This document shows, in pieces, positions 18,301 to 23,873 of a stretch of 23,873 nucleotides of DNA. Both the position numbers and the translations under genes were made by a program. This DNA is from an uncultured Phycisphaerales bacterium (GTDB lineage Bacteria; Planctomycetota; Phycisphaerae; Sedimentisphaerales; Anaerobacaceae), in the NCBI GenBank assembly GCA_937927975.1, contig CALEZT010000209.1, forward strand, positions 1-23,873, in the 5' to 3' direction. The notes below the pieces were generated by a model. It was not told the origin of the DNA, did no database searches, and was given only the letters and a program-made list of their open reading frames with translations. Each line of letters opens with the position of its first letter. The stretch's first letter is position 1.

Positions 18301-18910
18301 GTGGAATGCCGATCCGGGGGGGCTGGTTACGGTCGCCGCCGAAGTGGATGGCGATTACCTGGAGCCCGTGACTTGCACCGTTTGGGCTCCTCTGGCCCTG
18401 GAAGACACCACGCCTTCCACCCAGACGCTGCCTCCGATTCGCGCCACGCTGGAGGAATTGCGCCGCGAGTGGCAGGGCGTAACCGACCTCTCCAACTATC
18501 CCTGGCAACTCCAGACGGCCGGCGAACAGGCCCAGGAGATCCTGCTCACCAGCCTCAACAGGTACCTGGCCAGCCACATACCGCCGCAGCGGCTGACCTG
18601 GATGATACGCGTGCCCCCCGAGGCGGACGGTCACTATCCGGTGATCCTCCGATTGTCCGAGCAGTCCTCCCGGGAGATCACACTTGCCTTCGGGAACCGC
18701 AAGCCGCCGACCCCGGATTTGTTGAATAGCGACGGCAACCCCATCCTTCGGATCGAGGCCGTCTACCCCCGTCCCCTGCAACAGCGGCGGTTCTGGACGC
18801 CCCTGGAGGCCATGGGGGGGCCGGCCTGGGATCTGGGCTGGCTTGGCGTGTACATCCTCGCTTACCTGCCGGTGATGGTGATTCTCAAGAAGCGCCTGCA
18901 TGTCCCATGA
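15314..18910 (+). CDS. PEP-synthase/rifampin-phosphotransferase-like enzyme fused to a membrane domain (1198 aa)
   Basis: Start at 15314, with GGGGAG 8 nt upstream. Residues about 15-305 form a PPDK-type ATP-grasp domain with Lys22 (VGGKAINL), Arg79 ([19 protein letters not shown]) and [15 protein letters not shown]. Residues 306-715 form a middle domain with [15 protein letters not shown], a motif shared with rifampin-phosphotransferase-like proteins. Residues 719-816 are the swivelling phosphohistidine domain, with the expected catalytic His779 in [17 protein letters not shown]. The C-terminal PEP/pyruvate TIM barrel of true PEP synthase is absent, as in rifampin phosphotransferases (about 870 aa). 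The extra C-terminus (about 855-1198) has four predicted helices (857-878, 899-921, 969-990, 1174-1191). A charged, coiled-coil-like segment (922-955) lies between helices 2 and 3, and a 180-residue domain lies between helices 3 and 4. This layout recalls DUF106/EMC3-type (YidC/Oxa1) proteins. The phosphotransferase part is confident, its acceptor is unknown, and the membrane homology is tentative. Confidence 0.85.
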   Translation: MSVYSLIVPLAEARDVGQVGGKAINLCRLLRAGLPVPDGFVVTTAAFRQAAAARSMPAEVASQIRQAYERLGEPTVAVRSSATAEDLAGASMAGQYDTFLDVVGAESVVAAVERCWQSLQAERVRTYLAERSVDPAEVAVAVIVQRLVPAEVSGVLFTANPRTGATNEMVVEAVYGLGEGLVSGAVQPDVYRLDAESGHVLDLQIARKSKALRPGIREYQTVPESKAGKASLNYRQLQTLRQLGHRAQQHFGCPQDMEWALVDGCMHVLQARPITTLAETQAYHGLQKDTRAHLEAEASHGRGPWVRHNLSETLPLPSPLTWSLIRPFMSGSGGFGRMHQRLGFKPSDAVKESGFLTLIAGQIYMDCSRLPEMFCAGYPYAYDPEHLRQHPDAAQQPPSVPRGTYRQLAHAARLAGGAACALRRQADTLDSVFDEQFVPRVIAWCEAQADQDLTTLSDDELIAWWHAQQETVFDDFGATVFLPSMVEALAAADLRDFLTEHLWSEDPEVLMSQLSVSPVPDITLQSNIDLQEVVQGRRSWETWLHDYGFRGPSEFDLASPRWTECPEELQRLAAQLANAPPVAERHHQCAQKARECLTRLQSQLSPRLAEALQTHVTLLHRYVRFREDGKAVFIRALAPLRRTVQEFARRLELGDEVFFLHADELCTALQQGFVPHDRIERRQREQQVAGRISLPHLIEARDIPTLGEPQVPQDGDRWQAFPVASGSCTGPAHVVLDVMQAGDLGEGYVLVCPSTDPAWTPLFVKAVGLILERGGTLSHGAIVAREMGLPSVVLENATTLVQEGEILTINGDSGYVSRLAHAADGGMPPSDPDNSRVAFAQRPPALGRRERSANQWGLMAALGWGALLGLMYLLPASWLKEPAFGLVDALLWPLVPRLGMVWTVALVGVFFAIVPLLVQRYATDNARLWEAKRRAADLQNAARGLPPGNARRQALLDLAAPVTTRTLKASMVGLAWVLGPMMLVFFWMPGRMDPAAWNADPGGLVTVAAEVDGDYLEPVTCTVWAPLALEDTTPSTQTLPPIRATLEELRREWQGVTDLSNYPWQLQTAGEQAQEILLTSLNRYLASHIPPQRLTWMIRVPPEADGHYPVILRLSEQSSREITLAFGNRKPPTPDLLNSDGNPILRIEAVYPRPLQQRRFWTPLEAMGGPAWDLGWLGVYILAYLPVMVILKKRLHVP

Positions 18911-19028
18911 AGGACCTGCCCTTGGATCGACCGGATCTCGTTGCCGCGACGGCGTAGGGGAAAGGGCTCCCGGCGATCCGACACGCTACTGCAATAGCGA
19001 CTATCGCAGAGATTGGAAAGGCTGTGAC

Positions 19029-20159
19029 ATGAAGATTGACGGACTGTCGGGGCGATCCGGTTTGACGGGATGTGTGGCTGCAATGATGTTGACGCTGCTG
19101 GTTCCGCTTGCTGGTTTCGGACGGGATCCCCTGCGACAACCGTTCCATCACCAGAGCATCTGGAACATGCCCATCGGCAGCGGGGCCGAGTACAGGCATG
19201 CGAAGATCCAGAAAGCCACGCAGGCCGGCATGACGGTCGATGAGGACCTGATCGTGCTGACGCCGCAGGCGCCCTTGCTGGACGTCTATCGGAACAACGC
19301 CGGCTGGAACCGCAACCGCAGCCGGTGCACGATCGATGGGGACATCCTGTTCCGCGCGCCGATCCCCGCCGAGTTCATCGTCAGCCCCGACACGTGGGAC
19401 GGCGTGACCCCGAACTCCGGCCTGGCCGTGCTGATGCCGGACGGGCGGACGATCAAGCAGACGCAGCCATTCGCCCGCTGCACAACCGATTACGGGACGA
19501 GCCGGTATGTTTTCAGTGACGAAGATCTCTACGGTCCCGGTTACTACGGCGCCCACGGCGGCTCCGGACTGTCCTGCATCGGCGGCACGTTGCGCGTCGG
19601 CGAACTGCTTCCCGGCGCCGGACCGATCCGCCATGCATTGAAAGTGAACCTCTACGCCGCCCGCAACCTCTACTACGACGAGCAGACGCGAGGCTACCAC
19701 TGGCCGGCGAAAAGGGCGGACGGCTATGCGGCCCACACGTATGGCACGAAGGGCGAGCCGGTGAAAGAGTGCCGGATGGGGGCCCTGCTGGCGCTGCCGC
19801 CGAGCCCGGCGATCGACCAGATGGGACTCGAAACCGAGCCAGCCCGCATGCTCGCGCGGGTTTTCCAGGACTACGGCGCGTACATCGTAGACGACACGGC
19901 GTGGGATGTCTACGCGCTGGTCACCGAGTGGGGACCGGCCGGACGCGTGCAGGACGAGTTCGAGCGTGCCTGGGGCTTCGCGATCAATCCGCGGGACCGG
20001 AATAATCCCTGGGCCCGGGACATGGATCGCATTTTCACAAGCTTGCATGTGGTGGCGAACAACGCGCCCGACCGTATTGGCGGAGGTGGGCAGCCAAGGG
20101 TCGAACTTGCCAAACCCCTCGATGAGCCGTCGCCGGGAGAACAAGCCAGTAAACCGTAA
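19029..20159 (+). CDS. Secreted protein of unknown function (376 aa)
   Basis: I do not recognise a characterised family. Start at 19029, preceded by GGAAAGG. Residues 1-33 include a signal peptide (CVAAMMLTLLVPLAGFG). The mature protein begins with FHHQSIWNMPIGSGA, a phrase I associate with uncharacterised bacterial secreted proteins. Further conspicuous blocks are SPDTWDGVTPNSGLAVLMPD, GAHGGSGLSCIGGTLRVGEL, RHALKVNLYA, MGALLALPPS, DYGAYIVDDTAWDVYALVTE, FTSLHVVANNAP and RIGGGGQPR. The conserved Asp, His and Trp spacing and the GGSGLS segment could suit an enzyme, but none is a recognised catalytic signature. It is 118 bp downstream of the phosphotransferase fusion on the same strand, probably the last gene of the cluster. 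A 16-codon mini-ORF sits between them. Confidence 0.75.
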   Translation: MKIDGLSGRSGLTGCVAAMMLTLLVPLAGFGRDPLRQPFHHQSIWNMPIGSGAEYRHAKIQKATQAGMTVDEDLIVLTPQAPLLDVYRNNAGWNRNRSRCTIDGDILFRAPIPAEFIVSPDTWDGVTPNSGLAVLMPDGRTIKQTQPFARCTTDYGTSRYVFSDEDLYGPGYYGAHGGSGLSCIGGTLRVGELLPGAGPIRHALKVNLYAARNLYYDEQTRGYHWPAKRADGYAAHTYGTKGEPVKECRMGALLALPPSPAIDQMGLETEPARMLARVFQDYGAYIVDDTAWDVYALVTEWGPAGRVQDEFERAWGFAINPRDRNNPWARDMDRIFTSLHVVANNAPDRIGGGGQPRVELAKPLDEPSPGEQASKP

Positions 20160-20235
20160 GCTGGCATGGCAGAATGGCAGCGATGTAAGCGTCCACCCTC
20201 CAGTTGCATACGGCACTCCCTCAAATCCTGTGAAT

Positions 20236-20262
20236 GTGCCGTTTTCATCGGGAAAGCGGCAT
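20236..20262. other. Hairpin after the last gene of the rightward cluster
   Basis: GTGCCGTTTTC (20236-20246) pairs with GAAAGCGGCAT (20252-20262) in an 11-bp stem with two G-U pairs and an ATCGG loop, 76 nt downstream of the stop of the unknown secreted protein. No U-tract follows on either strand, so it is a weak terminator candidate. Nothing else was recognised in 20160-20312. Confidence 0.35.
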
Positions 20263-20312
20263 GGATTCGCCCACAAGGAGACGATTCGTAGATCCCACCA
20301 CAGGTGAGGTTC

Positions 20313-20323
20313 AGATTCGGCGA
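20313..20323 (+). repeat. IS1380 left terminal inverted repeat
   Basis: AGATTCGGCGA, the exact reverse complement of 21823-21833; it lies 124 bp upstream of the transposase start. Confidence 0.65.
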
Positions 20324-20375
20324 AAAGGTCCGGGCCTTCGCAGGAAATAGTCTCGGCAGTCCCACGATTTGGGTC

Positions 20376-20404
20376 TGGACATAATGGACCGCCTTATTTA
20401 TACT
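20376..20404 (+). promoter_or_regulatory. Sigma-70-type promoter of the IS1380 transposase
   Basis: TGGACA (20376-20381; 5 of 6 match to TTGACA), a 17-bp spacer and TATACT (20399-20404; 5 of 6 match to TATAAT), ending 42 bp before the transposase ATG. It is the best housekeeping-type promoter I could see in the window. Confidence 0.6.
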
Positions 20405-20446
20405 TCGGGCGTACCACCGTCCAGGGCACAGAACAAGGAGGTCCCC

Positions 20447-21822
20447 ATGAAGTATCCCCGATCCCAGGTCCAAAGTAAAGCCCACGCTCTGCCCGAACTG
20501 CGATTCGAGGATCAGGCCCTGACCTCCTTCGCCGGGCTGGTCCTCTTCCAGAAGTTCTTCACGAGCATCGATCTCAAGAACCGACTGCGTCGCTGCTTCG
20601 AGCCGCGGCGTCCGGGGAAGGTGTTCCATCCCGCCACGGTGTTCTTGCAGTTGATCGTTCATCTGCTCCTGGGCTTTCGTGAATTGCAGGATGGCCGTTA
20701 CTATCGGGACGATCCGCTGGTCCAACGCCTCCTGGGGCTCCGGCGGCTCCCCACGGTGACCACCGTCAGTCGCATCCTCAAGCAAGCCACCGCCCAGAGC
20801 GTCAAAGCGCTGCGGGGCTTCCTGCGAGAAAGAGTCCTGGACGGCCTCCGGACGTTCCAGCCCACCCGCGTCACGCTGGACTTCGACGGTTCCGTGCTCT
20901 CCACCCAGGACGCGCCGAAGGAACCGCCGTGGGATTCAACAAGAAGAAGAAAGGAGCCCGCAGCTATTACCTGTTGTTCTGCACGATTGCCCAGACCGCG
21001 CAGGTCCTCGATTTCCTCTTTCGACCGGGCAACGTGCATGATTCCCATGGGGCCGAAGCGTTCCTTCTGGCCTGTATCGAGGCGGTTCGGGCCGTCCTGC
21101 CGAACGCGCAGATCGAAATCCGCATGGACAGCGCCTTCTTCAGCGATACGATCATCACGACCCTGACGCGGCAAGGGGTCGAGTTCACGATCAGCGTCCC
21201 CTTCGAGCGATTCGTGGAACTCAAGAGAATGATCGAGCAACGCCGACGCTGGCGACGCGTGGACGACGAGACCGGCTACTTCGAGACCTCCTGGAAACCC
21301 CAGTGCTGGGACCGACGGTTCCGCTTCGTGTTCCTTCGCACCCGGGCGAAGAAACAGCAGAAAGGTCCGATCCAGTTGGACCTGTTCGTGCCCTACGAGT
21401 ACGGGGATGAGTTCAAGGTGATCGTGACGAACAAGACCGTCAGAGCCAGGCGAGTGGTGGCCTTCCACGAGGGACGCGGCTCCCAGGAAGGAGTCTTCGC
21501 CGAGTTGAAGTCCCACTCCCACCTCGATTACGTGCCGGTGCGTACCCTCTATGGCAATCAGACCTATCTGCTGGCCGGACTGTTCGCCTACAATCTGACG
21601 AGAGAACTGCAAATGCAGACCGCCCCGCGCACACGAGGCACGACGGCCAAATGAACGTGCCTGTGGGTCTTCGAGAAGGTTGACACACTCCGCCAGACCC
21701 TGCTGCACCGCGCCGGCCGTCTCAGTCGGCCGCAAGGCCTACTGACCCTCACGATCAGCGCCAACACCTGGGTCAAAACACGCCTGTTGCACATCCTCCA
21801 TCAGATCCCAGCCAACGTCTGA
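20447..21822 (+). pseudogene. IS1380-family transposase, broken by a frameshift and an internal stop
   Basis: The start at 20447 has GGAGG 5 nt upstream. The N-terminal half reads from MKYPRSQVQSKAHALPEL to TLDFDGSVLSTQ. One base is missing near 20909, where G?A CGC GCC GAA GGA would restore the frame. The protein then continues in the next frame as EGTAVGFNKKKKGARSYYLL. The DDE residues appear intact: Asp in LDFDGSV, Asp in RMDSAFFS and Glu in EGVFAELKSH. At 21652 a TGA interrupts the same frame, followed without a shift by TCLWVFEKVDTLRQ and further to TLTISANTWVKTRLLHIL, stopping at 21822. The TGA is probably a former CGA (Arg). Restored length is about 458 aa, normal for the family. No slippery heptamer is present at the shift, so programmed frameshifting is unlikely. 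Confidence 0.85.
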
Positions 21823-21833
21823 TCGCCGAATCT
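21823..21833 (-). repeat. IS1380 right terminal inverted repeat
   Basis: TCGCCGAATCT, directly after the ancestral transposase stop codon; exact reverse complement of 20313-20323. Confidence 0.65.
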
Positions 21834-21846
21834 TATGCAACGTTAG

Positions 21847-22182
21847 GGTACAGGGGATAACCACGGGTACTTCCACCGGGAAGACTCTACTGATTGGAGG
21901 GCCAACTGGATTCCGGCCATGCGGGCATACTACAGTCAGGAACCCGAGATCCGCGTCTGCCCGAGGACCACACCCGCTCCTGCGACGGCTTCCGTGCGGC
22001 ACAATATAGTCAGTAGAAACAAAGAGCCCGCGGCTACGGGGCTTCGTTATGGCACTCGGCCAGCCAGCGGGCAGAAGGGAAGTCGATCCCCTTGGGGGGA
22101 TCGCTTCATAGCTCATTCTATCATCTGCACGCATGCGGGGGAATCGGCAAGGCGTGCCAGAAGACCTCGGGGTACGCCTTGA
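21847..22182 (+). pseudogene. Remnant of a prepilin-like (H-x-DG/type II secretion) protein gene
   Basis: The frame opens after a TAG at 21844 and reads GDNHGYFHREDSTDWRANW, then IPAMRAYYSQEPEIRVCP. This matches the mid-region of planctomycetal prepilin-like proteins, where 'QDN-GYFH' is followed by 'DW-ANW---M--YY---P--R-CP'. The N-terminal FTLIELL segment is absent; the IS1380 element sits immediately upstream and probably accompanied its loss. Similarity is clear only to about 21990. The frame stays open to 22182, but that part looks unrelated or degenerate, and no VDGH-like C-terminus is visible. Too broken to function. It is not part of the prepilin gene at 5445-6161, which lies on the other strand. 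Confidence 0.6.
22149..22180 (+). other. Hairpin at the end of the prepilin remnant
   Basis: AAGGCGTGCC (22149-22158) pairs with GGTACGCCTT (22171-22180) in a 10-bp stem with one G-U pair and a 12-nt loop. No U-tract follows. Confidence 0.4.
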
Positions 22183-22496
22183 GACCAACATGAGGCAGGT
22201 TCCGCAGCCGCTCCGTGCGTCGCTTTCCCTGCGGAACGCCTGGTTGCTGCCAGGGGTATTGGAATCATGGTAGACTATTTTTGAAAGTGGGGGAGAGGGA
22301 CTAGAAGCAGGGGGAGGAGCCGGGACGCAGGCTGCAATTACCGGTCAACGGGGCAGGGCGAGAGGCCCAGACACCGGCGTGATGGACGACCGGACGGACT
22401 GATTTCGAACGCCGCGGCCGTGTCAAATCGCTTGCATTCTACCCACTTTGCGCCCAAAATAGGGCTGTCTGGAACCTGACACGGTGGGGAGTCGGC
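22183..22496. other. Gene-free region upstream of the ECF sigma factor
   Basis: I see no coding frame here. It contains a perfect 9-bp inverted repeat, GTTCCGCAG (22199-22207) and CTGCGGAAC (22229-22237), and a purine-rich tract with four G-runs (22289-22324). A weak promoter-like pair, TTGCAT and AAAATA with an 18-bp gap, lies at about 22433-22462. The leader of the sigma gene probably starts in the last 100 bases. Confidence 0.4.
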
Positions 22497-23054
22497 ATGA
22501 GTGATGTGACGCGCATTTTGAATGCCATCGAACAGGGGGACGCCAAGGCTACAGACGAACTGTTGCCGCTGGTGTACGAGGAACTGCGGCTTCTGGCAGC
22601 GCAGAAGCTGTCTCAGGAGAAGCCGGGACAGACACTACAGGCGACCGCATTGGTTCATGAAGCGTATCTTCGATTGGTTGAGGGAGGCAATCAGAGCTGG
22701 AACAGCCGGGGCCATTTCTTCAAGGCAGCAGCCGAGGCGATGAGAAGGATTCTCATAGATGGAGCACGACACAAGAAGAGCATTAAGGGTGGGGCCCAAG
22801 CGAGAAGAGTAGATATAGAGGCCAGCGACATCGCTGCCGAGACCACGCCCGTTGATCTTCTTGCGCTAGATGAGGCACTTGAACGATTGGCCGCTGCAGA
22901 TCCAATCAAGGCGGACTTGGTCAAGCTCCGGTATTTTGCGGGTCTGACCGTTGAGCAGGCGGCAGTCATGTTGGGTATCTCCAGAGCCACGGCTGTCCGG
23001 CACTGGGTCTTCGCCCGAACATGGCTCTTGCACGAAATTACACAAGACGAGTGA
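22497..23054 (+). CDS. ECF RNA polymerase sigma factor, Sigma70_ECF (PF07638) type (185 aa)
   Basis: Alternative sigma factor of the kind that planctomycetes encode next to Ser/Thr kinases. The start at 22497 has GGGGAG 5 nt upstream. The N-terminus MSDVTRILNAIEQGDAKATD and the block LVYEELRLLAAQKLSQEKPG, followed by TLQATALVHEAYLRLVEG, are diagnostic of this group. Region 2 continues with FFKAAAEAMRRILIDGARHK. Region 4 covers about residues 120-178 (LDEALERLAAADPIKADLVK, RYFAGLTVEQAAVMLGISRA, TAVRHWVFARTWL) and contains the helix-turn-helix. No linked anti-sigma factor is present, and members of this group are thought to be controlled by the neighbouring kinase. The kinase gene starts 105 bp downstream. 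Confidence 0.92.
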   Translation: MSDVTRILNAIEQGDAKATDELLPLVYEELRLLAAQKLSQEKPGQTLQATALVHEAYLRLVEGGNQSWNSRGHFFKAAAEAMRRILIDGARHKKSIKGGAQARRVDIEASDIAAETTPVDLLALDEALERLAAADPIKADLVKLRYFAGLTVEQAAVMLGISRATAVRHWVFARTWLLHEITQDE

Positions 23055-23159
23055 AAAGTGACTGCTGTGGAGTTTTTTTTCCTTCTTTTGCACTTTCTGT
23101 GAGCATACTCCGCCCTAAATTCCGCACTTACATATAGACCAGCCAAGAAGAGGTTAGTT

Positions 23160-23873
23160 ATGGAGCCCAAACTAAGTGATATCGAGGCGGCGTTTCAGGG
23201 AGCTCTTGAAAGAGAGCCCGGTGACGAACGTCGACGATTCTTGGACTCAGTCTGCCCAGAAGGGTCTACTCTCCGGAAACGCGTTGAAGCACTGCTCAAA
23301 ACTAACGAGCAAGCCGACGGTTTCCTTGAGTCACCAGTCTTCGATTCCATTGTAGGCCCGGTTGAGTCTCCTGTGATGGAGGCTCCCGGCACCACCATCG
23401 GCCGGTACAAGCTATTGGAGAAGATCGGGGAAGGGGGGATGGCTGTTGTTTACATGGCCGAGCAGGAGCGGCCGATCCGGCGAAGAGTCGCTCTCAAGAT
23501 CATCAAGCTGGGCATGGATACCCGCCAGGTCATCGCGCGTTTTGAGGCTGAGAGGCAGGCCCTGGCCATGATGGACCACCCCAGCATTGCCAGGTCCTGG
23601 ACGCCGGGGCGACGGAGGCCGGAAGACCCTACTTCGTCATGGAACTGGTCCAGGGCGTCTCGATCACCGAGTACTGCGATGGGAATAATCTTAACACCAA
23701 GGACCGATTGGCTTTGTTTGTTCAGGTGTGCCACGCGGTGCAGCATGCCCATCAGAAGGGCATTATCCATCGTGATTTGAAACCCTCGAACGTCATGGTT
23801 ACGCACCACGACGGCAAGCCGGTCCCCAAGGTGATCGATTTCGGGATCGCCAAGGCCACCAACCAGCGTCTGA
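23160..23873 (+). pseudogene. Ser/Thr protein kinase, frameshifted and cut by the window edge
   Basis: Hanks-type kinase paired with the ECF sigma factor. The start at 23160 has AGAGG 6 nt upstream. Residues 1-80 are the N-terminal segment usual in such kinases (IEAAFQGALEREPGDERRRF). The kinase domain starts at IGRYKLLEKIGEGGMAVVYM, with Lys113 in VALKIIK. After MMDHPSIA one base is missing near 23592; ATT GCC A(A)G GTC CTG would restore the frame. The protein continues in the next frame as [18 protein letters not shown], then HRDLKPSN (from 23768) and DFG (23837-23845). All catalytic motifs seen are intact, so the lesion looks recent, or it could be a sequencing error. If real, the product is truncated before the catalytic loop. 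The C-terminal part lies outside the window. Confidence 0.8.

Larger units (their letters stand above)
20313..21833 (+). mobile_element. Decayed IS1380-family insertion sequence
   Basis: The element is defined by an 11-bp perfect inverted repeat, AGATTCGGCGA (20313-20323) and TCGCCGAATCT (21823-21833), flanking a single transposase frame of IS1380 type. The outermost ends may extend a few bases further. I could not see a convincing target-site duplication. The transposase is broken twice, so the copy should be immobile unless complemented in trans. Confidence 0.8.

Noticed and set aside
20905..20955. Programmed ribosomal frameshift in the transposase
   Set aside because: The switch of frame falls at CAGGACGCG, without a slippery heptamer. 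The A-rich run at 20939-20952 lies after the conserved sequence has already changed frame, and IS1380 transposases are normally a single frame.
23073..23080. Run of eight T between the ECF sigma and kinase genes
   Set aside because: No stable hairpin directly precedes it, and a terminator inside this conserved gene pair would be unexpected.
1..23873. CRISPR arrays, tRNA or rRNA genes
   Set aside because: I saw no regularly spaced short repeats, cloverleaf sequence with a T-loop, or rRNA-like conserved stretch; this was by eye only.

Overview
The window is high-GC bacterial DNA that most resembles a member of the Planctomycetota, plausibly Phycisphaerae/Sedimentisphaerales. That placement is an inference from gene content, with no rRNA or marker gene to confirm it. 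The content includes LamG-rich secreted proteins, an H-x-DG-type prepilin, a FecR-domain protein encoded directly behind an ECF sigma factor, a DUF4038-like glycosidase, FG-GAP and PQQ beta-propellers, and an ECF sigma factor followed by a Ser/Thr kinase.

Left part (1-8247, almost all minus strand). A C-terminal scrap of an IS21-type IstA transposase runs off the left edge. Next come two large secreted LamG proteins (298-2487 and 2630-5383), each followed by a strong hairpin, and a prepilin-like protein (5445-6161). Upstream of these is a two-gene regulatory unit, an ECF-like sigma factor (7705-8247) and a single-pass FecR/DNRLRE protein (6411-7700), only 4 bp apart.

Central part (8446-20159, all plus strand). 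Transcription diverges from the sigma factor across a 198-bp region that contains a long dyad. Six genes follow: a DUF5060/DUF4038-like secreted glycosidase, a G8-like/chitobiase-C secreted protein, an FG-GAP repeat protein, a membrane-anchored PQQ-like beta-propeller, a 1198-aa PEP-synthase/rifampin-phosphotransferase-like enzyme fused to a four-helix membrane domain, and a secreted protein of unknown function. The FG-GAP, propeller and phosphotransferase genes overlap each other (11 bp and 4 bp), so they are probably translated together. This trio and the fusion protein are the strongest candidates for an undescribed system. A cytoplasmic ATP-dependent phosphotransfer module is physically joined to an EMC3/DUF106-like (YidC/Oxa1-type) membrane module and co-encoded with extracytoplasmic propeller proteins.

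Right part (20160-23873). A decayed IS1380-family element (11-bp terminal inverted repeats, one frameshift, one internal stop) lies beside the remnant of a second prepilin-type gene. A 314-bp gene-free stretch holds one clear inverted repeat and a G-rich tract. An ECF sigma factor of the Sigma70_ECF (PF07638) type follows, and then a Ser/Thr protein kinase that carries a one-base frameshift and runs off the right edge.

Suggested overall role (inference): sensing, binding and breakdown of complex polysaccharides at the cell surface, controlled by sigma-factor-based regulators, in a region eroded by insertion sequences.
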